From the NCBI RefSeq assembly GCF_019429525.1, contig NZ_JAHXZL010000003.1, positions 186,001 through 250,000 of the forward strand: a stretch of 64,000 bases of DNA. Reading direction: 5' to 3'. The notes beneath the pieces were generated by a model, which was given only the letters and a program-made list of their open reading frames with translations, was not told the DNA's origin and made no database searches. Position numbers and translations under genes: made by a program. Below, one piece after another: positions 1 through 7,556 of this stretch; position 1 is the stretch's first letter, and every line of letters starts with the position of its first letter. Source of the stretch: Sphingomonas folli. Its GTDB lineage: Bacteria > Pseudomonadota > Alphaproteobacteria > Sphingomonadales > Sphingomonadaceae.

Positions 1-792
1 CTTGAGCACCGACAAGGGCGTGCGCATCTGATGCGAGGCGTCGGCGGTGAAGCGACGCATCCCGGCGGTCGCGACGTCCAGCCGCGCGAGCAGGTTGTCG
101 AACGCGTCGGCGAGCGGCAGCAGCTCGGCGGGCAGCGGCCCGGGTTCGAGCGGCGACAGGTCGGGCGTGGCGCGCGTGTCACGCGCGGCGACCGCACCGC
201 GCAGCCGCGACAGCGGGCGCAGGCTCCACGCGAGCGCGGGACGGATCAGCAGCAGCGCCATTCCCACCAGCACCGCCTCGCCGCCCAGCAGCGCGCCGAG
301 CAGGCGACGGCGCAGCGCGGCGCGACTGTCCAGCGTCTCGGCCACCTGCACGATCACCGGCGCGTCGACGCGCGGCAGCTCGCGGCGCACCTCGGCGATC
401 CGCACGTCCTGCCCGCGGAAGCGCGCGTAGCGGAAGCGCGGCGTGTCGGCCACCTCCGCCCCGGCGGGCGGCGCGGGCAGGTCGCCGTAGCCGGTGAGCA
501 GGCGCTCGCCGACCGCGATACGGTAGTAGACGTTGTCGCGCTCATTGTTCTCCAGCATGCCGAACGCCGCCGCGGGGAGGTCGAGCGTCACCTCGCCGCG
601 CTCCACCTGCACCGTCTCGGCGATCGCGCCGAGCGCGCCGCCCAGCACGCGATCGTTGGTCCGCCGCACCACGTCGGCGATCAGCGCCGCGCCGGCGACC
701 CCGAGCAGCACCGCGATCGCCAGCAGCGGCGCCAGCAGCGCGGCGAGCAGCCGCGTGCGCAGCGCCACCGCGCGCGGACGGTCAGCCCGCAT
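1..792 (-). CDS. Sensor histidine kinase, TctE-like (C-terminus beyond window)
   Basis: This is a membrane sensor kinase partnered with the response regulator just upstream. The ATG at 790-792 overlaps the regulator's stop by 11 bases. The translation opens with a basic stretch and a hydrophobic segment (LLAALLAPLLAIAVLLGV), followed by a periplasmic domain with SRRALRRRLL near its end. A second membrane segment and a HAMP-like linker follow, then the dimerisation/phosphoacceptor box (FTADASHQMRTPLSVLK) at the window edge. The H in SHQMRTPL is the expected phosphorylated histidine. The ATP-binding domain lies outside the window. The arrangement and H-box resemble TctE-type kinases, which sense tri- or dicarboxylates. 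The divergent citrate-type transporter operon supports that, but the ligand is an inference. Confidence 0.9.
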   Translation of the reverse strand, partial: MRADRPRAVALRTRLLAALLAPLLAIAVLLGVAGAALIADVVRRTNDRVLGGALGAIAETVQVERGEVTLDLPAAAFGMLENNERDNVYYRIAVGERLLTGYGDLPAPPAGAEVADTPRFRYARFRGQDVRIAEVRRELPRVDAPVIVQVAETLDSRAALRRRLLGALLGGEAVLVGMALLLIRPALAWSLRPLSRLRGAVAARDTRATPDLSPLEPGPLPAELLPLADAFDNLLARLDVATAGMRRFTADASHQMRTPLSVLK

Positions 793-1447
793 CCAAGATA
801 TACCCTATCCCGCGGACCGTGCGGATCGCCGGCCCGTCCGGTGCCAGCTTGCCGCGCAGACGCGTGATATTGACCTCGAGCGCATTGGGCCCGACCGGCT
901 CGTCGAAGCCGAACACCTCCGCCAGCAGCGTCTCGCGCGGCACGATCTGGCCGGCGCGCGTCGCCAGCGCGTCGAGCACCGCCCACTCGCGCCGCCGCAG
1001 GTCGAGCGCGCGCCCCGTGACCTGTGCCTCGCCGCTCGAGCGGTTGAGCGTCAGCGCGCCGACCACCAGCTCGGGCGTGGGATCGCCGCCGCGGCGTCGT
1101 CCCAGCGCGCGGATCCGTGCCTCCAGCTCGACCGGCGCGAACGGCTTGCGCAGATAATCGTCGGCGCCGAGGTCGAGCCCGCGCACGCGGTCGTCGAGCG
1201 CGTCGCGCGCGGTCAGCATCAGCACCGGCACGCGCTCGCCACGCCGCCGCAGCGCCTGCAACACCGCGAAACCGTCCTGCCCCGGAAGGCCGACGTCGAG
1301 CACCACCAGCGCGTAGGGCTCCCCCGCGGTGACCATCAGCGCGTCCTCGCCGGTGGCGACATGGTCGACCGCGTGGCCGGCGCCGCGCAGCAACGCCACC
1401 AGGCTGCGCGCGAGCGCGGCATCGTCCTCCACGATCAGGATGCGCAC
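782..1447 (-). CDS. OmpR-family response regulator, TctD-like
   Basis: This 221-residue DNA-binding response regulator has a receiver domain at about 1-115. It shows the acidic pair in VEDD, the phosphoacceptor Asp in VLDVGLPGQDG and the conserved Lys in YLRKPFAPVE. A winged-helix OmpR domain follows at about 125-220, with RRREWAVLDAL and the VRGIGYIL hairpin. Length and architecture are typical. It overlaps the kinase gene downstream and is transcribed divergently from the binding protein/porin/symporter operon starting at 1549. It probably binds the 11-bp tandem repeat in the shared promoter region. TctD-like is a family-level call; control of citrate-type uptake is inferred from context. 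Confidence 0.93.
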   Translation of the reverse strand: MRILIVEDDAALARSLVALLRGAGHAVDHVATGEDALMVTAGEPYALVVLDVGLPGQDGFAVLQALRRRGERVPVLMLTARDALDDRVRGLDLGADDYLRKPFAPVELEARIRALGRRRGGDPTPELVVGALTLNRSSGEAQVTGRALDLRRREWAVLDALATRAGQIVPRETLLAEVFGFDEPVGPNALEVNITRLRGKLAPDGPAIRTVRGIGYILDAG

Positions 1448-1461
1448 GATCGCGGCGCGCG

Positions 1462-1483
1462 CTGAAAGGTTGCTGACAGGTTG
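1462..1483 (+). promoter_or_regulatory. Tandem 11-bp direct repeat, probable response-regulator site
   Basis: Two abutting copies, CTGAAAGGTTG and CTGACAGGTTG, differ at one base and lie in the 101-bp gap between the divergent regulator (start 1447) and binding-protein gene (start 1549). OmpR/PhoB-family regulators typically bind 11-bp direct repeats of this form. Assignment to the adjacent regulator is inferred. Confidence 0.6.
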
Positions 1484-1548
1484 AGGACGTAGCCCATGAT
1501 CGGTCAGCTTACCCGAACGCAGAGGCGGGAAGCGAGAGGAGCTTCGAG

Positions 1549-2616
1549 ATGCGCGTGGCGCTGTTCATCCTATCCCTTCTGGCGCTCGCGGCGCCCGGCG
1601 CGGCGCAGCGGCCCGCCGGCTACCCGCGCTCCTACGACGCGCTGATCGCGGAGGCGCGCGCCGAGGGCGGCGTGCGCGTCTACGGCAACGCCGATGCCGC
1701 GTCGATGCGGGCGGTGATCGCCGCCTTCCGGCAGCGCTACCCGGGCGTGGCGGTCGCCTATCACGACCTAGAATCGCGCGAGATCTACCGCCGCGTCGTG
1801 ACCGAGCGCCGCGCCGGCGTGGCGCGCGCGGACCTGATCTGGTCCTCGGCGATGGACCTGCAGGTCAAGCTCATCAACGACGGTTACGGCCAGGCCTATC
1901 AGAGCCCCGAGAAGCCCGCGCTGCCCGCCGCGGCGGTGTGGAAGAACATCGGCTACGGCATCACCGCCGAGCCGGTCGCGCTGGTCTATAACCGCCGCCA
2001 GGTCGCGCGCGCCGACGTGCCACGGACGCACGAGGCGCTCGAGCGCTTCCTCCGCGCCGACCCCGCGCACCGCCGCGTCGCCACCTATGACCCGGCGCGC
2101 TCGAACGTCGGCTATCTCTACCTCGCCGAGGACTGGGCGACCACCAACGACACGCGCTCGCTGCTCGCGGCGATCGCGGCGACCCGCCCGCTGCTCGCGG
2201 CCACCGTCAGCCCCACGCTCGACGCGGTCGCGGAGGGGCGCGCGGCGATCGGCTACAACGTGGTGGGCGCCTACGCGCTCGCGCGCGCCCAGCGCGACCC
2301 GCGGCTCGGCGTCGCCTTCTTCCGCGACTATTCGATCATCGCCTCGCGCGTCGCCTTCGTCGGCCGCGACGCGCCGCATCCCGCCGCGGCGCGGCTGTTC
2401 CTCGATTTCCTGCTGTCGCGCGCGGGGCAGACGCTGCTCGCGCGCGCCTGGCTGCTGCCGGTCCGCACCGACGTGCGCGCGCCGCGGCTGAACCCGGCAC
2501 ATCTCCGCCCGATCCGCGTCGGCCCGCAGCTGCTGGTCAACCTCGACACCATCAAGCGCCGGCGGTTCCTCGCCGAGTGGCGCACCACCCTCGCCCAGGA
2601 AGCCCCCCGCCCGTGA
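1549..2616 (+). CDS. Periplasmic substrate-binding protein (ABC/Fbp-like fold)
   Basis: This 355-residue exported binding protein has a signal peptide at about 1-19 (hydrophobic core LFILSLLALAAPGAAQ). The mature part reads as a type-2 periplasmic binding protein: GVRVYGNAD near the N-terminus, then DLIWSSAMD, AEPVALVYNRRQV in the hinge region and AIGYNVVGAYALA in the second lobe. This resembles AfuA/FutA/PotD-like solute receptors. No ABC permease or ATPase is adjacent. The operon instead carries a porin and a CitMHS symporter, so the protein may pass a carboxylate or metal-carboxylate to a secondary transporter, or act as a co-sensor for the neighbouring kinase. It starts at ATG with a GAGAGGAG Shine-Dalgarno. 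Its stop overlaps the porin start. Confidence 0.8.
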   Translation: MRVALFILSLLALAAPGAAQRPAGYPRSYDALIAEARAEGGVRVYGNADAASMRAVIAAFRQRYPGVAVAYHDLESREIYRRVVTERRAGVARADLIWSSAMDLQVKLINDGYGQAYQSPEKPALPAAAVWKNIGYGITAEPVALVYNRRQVARADVPRTHEALERFLRADPAHRRVATYDPARSNVGYLYLAEDWATTNDTRSLLAAIAATRPLLAATVSPTLDAVAEGRAAIGYNVVGAYALARAQRDPRLGVAFFRDYSIIASRVAFVGRDAPHPAAARLFLDFLLSRAGQTLLARAWLLPVRTDVRAPRLNPAHLRPIRVGPQLLVNLDTIKRRRFLAEWRTTLAQEAPRP

Positions 2617-4184
2617 CGACCTTCACCACCGCCAGCGCGCTCGTCGCGCTCCTCGCCGCCGCGCCCGCGACCGCGCAGACCGCCGGCCAGGGCGACCTGG
2701 AAGCACTGGTGCGCGCCCAGGCCGCCGAGATCGCCTTGCTCAAGGCGCGGCTCGACCGGCTCGAGGCCGATCCATCCCACACCGGCCATGCTCCGGCGAA
2801 CGCCGCAGCGCAGGGCCAAGGGGACGGCGCTGGTGGCCCTGGGCTTCTGCCGTCGCAGGAGCGCGCTGACGGGTCGGGCGCGATGGATCGCCCCGCGGTG
2901 ACAAGCCTACCCGCGCCGACGCAGCTGGCGCAGCGCGACCGGCCGATCGTCACCTCCCCCTACGCGCCGCAGCTGGTGCCGCCCGGCCCGGCCGAGCGCG
3001 ACGTCGCGCGCGCGCGCGAGGCGAACGAGGCCGGGGTGACCACCGAATGGGGCTCGGGCCTGCCCGTCTTCCACTCCGCCGACGGCATCTACACGTTCAA
3101 GCCGCGCGGGCGCATCCTCGCCGACGTCAGCTCGTCGTTCGGCTCGCGCGACAAGGGCCGCAACATCACCACCACCGGGATGCGCGCGCTCCGCCTCGGC
3201 ATCGAGGGCGGCGTCGGCACACACTTCTTCTACCAGTTCGAGACCGACTTCTCCGAGAACGAGGTCGATATCGTCACCGCCTTCATCGGCTGGCGCGACC
3301 GGATCGCGCGCGGGCTCGATTACGACGTGCGCGCCGGCCACCTGTTCAACGACCGCGCCTTCGAGGGCTCGACCGGCTCCGACTCGACGCCCTTCCTCGA
3401 GCGCAGCACCGTCTCCACCGCGATCATCCCGCAGCGTGGCTTCTACGGCATCGGCGTCATGCCGCGACTGTTCTGGCGATCGGGTCACGCCTCGCTGACC
3501 GTCACGGGCGACCGCGTCGACGGCAACCAGTCGGTCAGCGACAGCCGCACCGTGCTCGGGCGCGCGCACTGGAACCCGGTCAAGAGCGACCGCGGCGTGC
3601 TCCACCTGGGCCTGTGGGGCTTCGACGAGGGGCTGTCCTCCGCCGCCACGACGCTGACGCGCAACACCGTGATCGGCGGCCGCTTCAACGGGGCGCTGCG
3701 GGTCGCCACCGGGCCGCTCACCGGCGGCACCGGCACCACCGGCTACGGCGCGGAGCTGGGCGGGTATCTGGGCCCGGTGTGGCTGATGGGCGAGGCCGGC
3801 GAGCGCCACGCCCGGCTCGACGGTGGCCGGCCCGACTTCGTGAGCAAGGCCTATAGCCTGTCGGGCGGCTGGTTCATCACCGGCGACCTGCCGCCGTACA
3901 ACCCGCGTCTGGGCAGCTTCGGCCAGCCGCGCGTGCTGCGCCCGATCTTCGAGGGCGGCCCCGGCGCGATCGAGCTGACCGCGCGCTACGAGAACCTCGA
4001 CTATACTGATCTGGCGACCGGCGGCCGCGGCTGGGCCGCGACGCTGGGCGCCAACTGGTATCTCAACAGCTTCACCCGCATCCAGGTCAACGCGATCCAT
4101 TGGGACACCGACAACCGCGCCGGCGCGGTCACCGGCGCCGACGACGGCGAGACCGTCAGCGCGCGCGTCGCCGTCACCTTCTGA
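2613..4184 (+). CDS. OprO/OprP-type outer-membrane porin
   Basis: This is an anion- or carboxylate-type porin of 523 residues from the GTG at 2613, which overlaps the upstream stop (GTGA). That start gives a clean signal peptide ending near ATAQTAG, so I prefer it to an earlier in-frame ATG. A short coiled coil (LEALVRAQAAEIALLKARL) follows, typical of this family, then a Pro-rich linker. The barrel begins around FKPRGRILADVSSSF and ends in a C-terminal Phe (SARVAVTF), the usual outer-membrane assembly signal. OprO/P porins were first described for phosphate, but many alphaproteobacterial members sit with organic-acid uptake genes. Context here favours a citrate-like substrate. Confidence 0.85.
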   Translation: MTTFTTASALVALLAAAPATAQTAGQGDLEALVRAQAAEIALLKARLDRLEADPSHTGHAPANAAAQGQGDGAGGPGLLPSQERADGSGAMDRPAVTSLPAPTQLAQRDRPIVTSPYAPQLVPPGPAERDVARAREANEAGVTTEWGSGLPVFHSADGIYTFKPRGRILADVSSSFGSRDKGRNITTTGMRALRLGIEGGVGTHFFYQFETDFSENEVDIVTAFIGWRDRIARGLDYDVRAGHLFNDRAFEGSTGSDSTPFLERSTVSTAIIPQRGFYGIGVMPRLFWRSGHASLTVTGDRVDGNQSVSDSRTVLGRAHWNPVKSDRGVLHLGLWGFDEGLSSAATTLTRNTVIGGRFNGALRVATGPLTGGTGTTGYGAELGGYLGPVWLMGEAGERHARLDGGRPDFVSKAYSLSGGWFITGDLPPYNPRLGSFGQPRVLRPIFEGGPGAIELTARYENLDYTDLATGGRGWAATLGANWYLNSFTRIQVNAIHWDTDNRAGAVTGADDGETVSARVAVTF

Positions 4185-4211
4185 TCGCCTCCGCACACAG
4201 GATCTCCCGCG

Positions 4212-5513
4212 ATGAACCTCGCCCTGCTCGGCTTCCTGATGGTGGCCACCTTCATGACGCTGATCATGACCAAGCGGATGACCCCGCTGGTCGCGCTGAT
4301 CGTCGTCCCCACCGCGTTCGCGCTGATCGCCGGCTTCGCCGCGGGCCTCGGCGAGATGATGATCGACGGCATCAAGAACCTCGCGCCGACCGGCGTGATG
4401 CTGCTGTTCGCGATCCTGTTCTTCTCGACCATGACCGACACCGGCCTGTTCGATCCCCTGGTCAACCGACTGCTGCGGCTGGTGCACGGCGATCCGCTGA
4501 AGATCCTGGTCGGCACGGTCGCGCTGTGCGCGATGGTGAGCCTCGACGGTGACGGCTCGACCACGTACATCATCACGATCGCCGCGCTGCTGCCGCTGTA
4601 CAAGCGCTACGACATGAACCGCCTGTACCTGTGCTGCCTGCTGATGACGACCAGCGGCATCATGAACCTGACGCCCTGGGGCGGGCCGACCGCGCGCGCC
4701 GCGAGCGCGCTCAAGCTCGATCCCGCCACGCTGTTCCTGCCGCTGATCCCGGGGATGATCGCCGGGCTGGCCGGGCTGGTCGCGCTCGCGGTCTATTTCG
4801 GGCGCAAGGAGCGCCGCCGCATCGGCCAGCTCCCGGTCGACGAGACGACGGGCTTCACCGGCATGGCGGTGTCGCAGTTCCCCGAGGCGCGGCGCCCGCG
4901 GCTGCGCTGGTTCAACGCGGCGCTGACCGTGGCGCTGCTCGCCGGGCTGGTCTCGGGCGTGCTGCCGCTGTCGGTGCTGATGATGCTGGCCTTCGCGGTG
5001 GCGATGATCGTCAACTACCCGCAGGTCGCCGAGCAGAAGGAACGCATCGCGGCCCACGCGGGCAACGTGCTGTCGGTGGTCTCGCTGATCTTCGCCGCGG
5101 GCATCTTCACCGGCATCCTGTCGGGCACCGGGATGGTGGAGGCCATGAGCAAGGAGGTGGTGGGCGTGATCCCGCCGGTGCTCGGCCCCTATATGGCCCC
5201 GATCGCGGCCGCGCTCAGCCTGCCCTTCACCTTCTTCATCTCCAACGACGCCTTCTACTTCGGCATGCTGCCGATCCTGGCCGAGGCAGGCGCGCATTAC
5301 GGCGTCGAGCCGATGGCGATCGCGCGCGCCTCGCTGATGGGCCAGCCGGTCCACCTGCTCAGCCCGCTGGTGCCCTCGACCTACCTGCTGGTGAGCCTCG
5401 CCGGGATCGACCTGGCCGACCACCAGCGCTTCACGCTGATCCCGGCCGCTCTGGTGTGCGCGCTGATGACGATCGTCGGCATGCTGGTGCTCGCCTTCCC
5501 GCTGGTCGGCTGA
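4212..5513 (+). CDS. CitMHS-family divalent-metal-citrate/H+ symporter
   Basis: This 433-residue inner-membrane secondary transporter has about 11-12 hydrophobic segments. Family-typical stretches include MVSLDGDGSTTYIITIAALLP, SGIMNLTPWGGPTARAAS and SLPFTFFISNDAFYFGMLPI, and it ends in LVLAFPLVG. CitM/CitH proteins of Bacillus take up citrate complexed with Mg2+ or Ca2+ in exchange with protons. This protein has the full family length and is probably active. It follows the porin by 27 bp and precedes the hydrolase by 49 bp, so it forms the inner-membrane step of the operon. The exact carboxylate cannot be told from sequence. Confidence 0.92.
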   Translation: MNLALLGFLMVATFMTLIMTKRMTPLVALIVVPTAFALIAGFAAGLGEMMIDGIKNLAPTGVMLLFAILFFSTMTDTGLFDPLVNRLLRLVHGDPLKILVGTVALCAMVSLDGDGSTTYIITIAALLPLYKRYDMNRLYLCCLLMTTSGIMNLTPWGGPTARAASALKLDPATLFLPLIPGMIAGLAGLVALAVYFGRKERRRIGQLPVDETTGFTGMAVSQFPEARRPRLRWFNAALTVALLAGLVSGVLPLSVLMMLAFAVAMIVNYPQVAEQKERIAAHAGNVLSVVSLIFAAGIFTGILSGTGMVEAMSKEVVGVIPPVLGPYMAPIAAALSLPFTFFISNDAFYFGMLPILAEAGAHYGVEPMAIARASLMGQPVHLLSPLVPSTYLLVSLAGIDLADHQRFTLIPAALVCALMTIVGMLVLAFPLVG

Positions 5514-5562
5514 CGCCGCGGCGCGCCACTTCCCCTCGTCGTCCCGCATCGGAGAACCGATC

Positions 5563-6219
5563 ATGACCGTCAAGCCGATCCCGCTCGTCCTGCTGCCGGC
5601 GATGGGGTGCGACGGCCAGCTCTGGGCGCGCCAGGTGACCGACCTCGCCGAGCTCGCGCATCCCGAGCTGGGCGACCTGACGGTGGACGACACGCTCGAG
5701 GCGATGGCGGCGCGCGTGCTCGCGCATGCGCCGCCGCGGATCGCGGTCGCCGGGGTGAGCCTCGGCGGCTATGTCGCGCTGGAGATGATCCGCCAGGCGC
5801 CCGACCGCGTCGCGCGCCTCGCCTTGTTCGGCACACGCGGCTCGATGCAGATGCGACCGCGCAGCGTGCGCGAGCAGGGCCTGCTCGCCACCGCGCCGCA
5901 CGCCGACCCGACGCTCACGCCGATCGTCAGCGGCCCGGTCCAGGCGATGGCCGAGCGCGTCGGCGCGGCCACCTTCGAGCGCCAGCAGCGCGCGCTGCTC
6001 GCGCGCCCCGACATCGCCCCCGCGATCGCGGCGGTGCGCGTGCCGACCCTCGTGGCGGTGGGAGACCGCGACCGCATCTGCCTGCCCGAGGATGCGCGAT
6101 CACTCGCCGAGCGGATCCCCGGCGCGCGCTTCCACACGATCCGTCAGTGCGGCCATCTCGCGCCGATGGAGCGTCCGGGCGAGGTGACGATGCTGCTGCG
6201 CGAGTGGCTGCGGCGCTAG
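5563..6219 (+). CDS. Alpha/beta hydrolase
   Basis: This 218-residue cytosolic hydrolase has the nucleophile elbow GVSLGG at about 65-70, a likely catalytic Asp in VAVGDRDRICLPEDA and the catalytic His in CGHLAPMERP near the C-terminus, giving a complete Ser-Asp-His triad. The N-terminal oxyanion region is LLPAMGCDG. It lacks a signal peptide. It is the last gene of the carboxylate-uptake operon, so it might cleave an ester or lactone form of the imported compound, but the substrate is unknown. Its stop overlaps the convergent Fis-like gene by 4 bp. Confidence 0.85.
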   Translation: MTVKPIPLVLLPAMGCDGQLWARQVTDLAELAHPELGDLTVDDTLEAMAARVLAHAPPRIAVAGVSLGGYVALEMIRQAPDRVARLALFGTRGSMQMRPRSVREQGLLATAPHADPTLTPIVSGPVQAMAERVGAATFERQQRALLARPDIAPAIAAVRVPTLVAVGDRDRICLPEDARSLAERIPGARFHTIRQCGHLAPMERPGEVTMLLREWLRR

Positions 6220-6500
6220 CCGCGATCGCCGTCGCCGCCGACGAGATACCACACGCCGTCGATCAGCCGGACGCTCGTCGGCGCCGTCGCGCGGCGCGCG
6301 GCGCGCGCCGCCGGCTGGCGCGGCATGACGTCCACCTCGATCTCGAAGCGCTTGATCAGCCGGTACAGCGTCGTCCGTCCGACGCGGAGCTGGCGCGCGG
6401 CGTGCGAGAGGTTGCAGTGATTGTCGCGCAGCGCGGCCTCCACGGCCGAGCGTTGCGCGAACGCCATCGTGCCCTCGACCTGGCATTCCTTCGTCGTCAT
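6216..6500 (-). CDS. Small Fis-type helix-turn-helix protein
   Basis: This 94-residue DNA-binding protein carries a Fis/NtrC-type C-terminal helix-turn-helix (LSHAARQLRVGRTTLYRLIKR, about residues 31-51), without the AAA+ or receiver domains that usually accompany it. After a basic, low-complexity linker it ends in a short module, VRLIDGVWYLV. A second gene at 40012 has the same plan, with VGRTTLYRL and a terminal VSYVDGEWFL module, so the two are paralogues of an orphan regulator type. The gene is convergent with the hydrolase and is followed upstream by stress genes on the same strand. No target site could be assigned. Confidence 0.75.
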   Translation of the reverse strand: MTTKECQVEGTMAFAQRSAVEAALRDNHCNLSHAARQLRVGRTTLYRLIKRFEIEVDVMPRQPAARAARRATAPTSVRLIDGVWYLVGGDGDRG

Positions 6501-6583
6501 GTTGATCCTTGCATCGCCGCCGGCTCGGGCCGCGCCGCGCCGCGCCGCAGCGTGTCAGCCTGTCGCTCGAGAGCGCCGGACGC

Positions 6584-7111
6584 TCACTCGAGCACCGAGT
6601 TTCCCGGACGGCGCGTGTCATGGCCGCCGTTCCGGTACATGATGTCGGCGATCGTCGTCGCCGGTACCGCCGCGCCGCTGCCGACCCAGAGCAGCACACC
6701 GCCGCGCGACAGGTGACGGTCGTAATAGGCCGCCTCCTCCGCCCCCAGGCCATGCGGCGCCAGCAGCTCGGCGAGCGTGCCGGCAGTCGCCCCGGCCACC
6801 GCGCCGAGCGCCATCGCGCCCGGTACCGCGGAGGCGGCGATCGCGCCGGCCGCCACCAGCGGGCCGACACCGGGGAGCGCGAGGGTCGCCACACCCAGGC
6901 CGGCTCCGAACGCGCCACCACCCAGAATCGCGCGCAGCACGGCGCCACGATCCTCAGCGCCGGCCGCGCGCGAGCCGACAGGATCGTCCACCGCGCCGCG
7001 CCGAGTCACGACCGACATCTCGCTGTCGCGAACGCCGGCGCCACGCAGGTCGGACACGGCGTGATGCGCGTCCGCCTGCGTGTCGAAGATGGCCGAGGCC
7101 ACTCGAAGCAT
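6584..7111 (-). CDS. Glycine-rich membrane stress protein (YflT/GS17M-like N-terminus)
   Basis: This 175-residue protein starts at the ATG 7109-7111. The first 40 residues (VASAIFDTQADAHHAVSDLR, then AGVRDSEMSVV) look like the ferredoxin-like half of general-stress protein 17M/YflT, in which an alternating helix leads to a conserved SVV strand. A central Gly/Ala-rich hydrophobic stretch (GVATLALPGVGPLVAAGAIA and onward) follows, resembling a glycine-zipper membrane hairpin. It ends in a soluble part with AAYYDRHLSRGGVLLWVG. It lies 17 bp after the GlsB-type gene and is probably cotranscribed from the EcfG-like promoter. A role in envelope stress is inferred. Confidence 0.7.
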   Translation of the reverse strand: MLRVASAIFDTQADAHHAVSDLRGAGVRDSEMSVVTRRGAVDDPVGSRAAGAEDRGAVLRAILGGGAFGAGLGVATLALPGVGPLVAAGAIAASAVPGAMALGAVAGATAGTLAELLAPHGLGAEEAAYYDRHLSRGGVLLWVGSGAAVPATTIADIMYRNGGHDTRRPGNSVLE

Positions 7112-7128
7112 CGGGCGCGCCGCCTGCC

Positions 7129-7398
7129 TCAGCGCACCGTGCCGCGGCGAAAGAGGTTGACGATCCCGAGCAGCACGATCGCGCCGAGCAGCGAGACGAG
7201 CACCGACTGGACGCTGATCACGCCGCTGGTGATCGGCGCGCCGCCGATCAGCGGGGTGACGATGAAGCCGGCGAGCACCGCGCCGACGATACCGACGACG
7301 ACGTTGAGGAAGATGCCCTGCTGGCCGTCGGTCCGCATGATCACGCTGGCCAGCCAGCCGATCACGCCGCCGACCACGAGAAGTACGATGAAACCCAT
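7129..7398 (-). CDS. GlsB/YeaQ/YmgE-family stress membrane protein
   Basis: This 89-residue inner-membrane protein has three hydrophobic segments and the family signature GGVIGWLASVIMRTDGQQG, then NVVVGIVGAVLAGFI. The family (transglycosylase-associated, GlsB) is commonly induced by general stress. The ATG at 7396-7398 has a GGAG Shine-Dalgarno at about 8 bp; a longer in-frame extension upstream lacks one. It is first in a two-gene operon with the glycine-rich protein. Confidence 0.92.
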   Translation of the reverse strand: MGFIVLLVVGGVIGWLASVIMRTDGQQGIFLNVVVGIVGAVLAGFIVTPLIGGAPITSGVISVQSVLVSLLGAIVLLGIVNLFRRGTVR

Positions 7399-7432
7399 GG
7401 CGATTACTCCGATAGTGTGTTGGTGCAGCCTC

Positions 7433-7458
7433 AACGGCAGGCCCCGCCGACAAGTTCA
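7433..7458 (-). promoter_or_regulatory. EcfG-like general stress promoter for the GlsB operon
   Basis: Read on the minus strand, TGAAC (7458-7454), 17 bases and CGTT (7436-7433) match the alphaproteobacterial EcfG consensus GGAAC-N16/17-CGTT with one mismatch. It lies 35 bp before the GlsB start, and the GlsB family is commonly stress-induced in this class. Confidence 0.55.
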
Positions 7459-7480
7459 GCGAGGAGGCCGGCACGCCGCC

Positions 7481-7510
7481 GCGCGACTAGTGCGGGCGCA
7501 CTAGTCGCGC
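7481..7510. repeat. Perfect 13-bp inverted repeat with 4-base loop
   Basis: Arms GCGCGACTAGTGC (7481-7493) and its exact complement (7498-7510) flank GGGC. It sits between the divergent GlsB operon and the PAS-LuxR gene, 47 bp before the latter. It could be an operator, a bidirectional terminator or a 5'-UTR hairpin. There is no T-tract on either side. Confidence 0.85.
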
Positions 7511-7556
7511 TGATGCCGTCCCGGGAACGCGAGGGGGGTGACACGGTTGATGGCGG

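Noticed and set aside
2907..5693. Very long open frame (928 codons) on the minus strand over the porin and symporter genes
   Set aside because: It is Arg/Gln/His/Asp-rich with no domain and lies antisense to three well-supported genes. It is a high-GC shadow.
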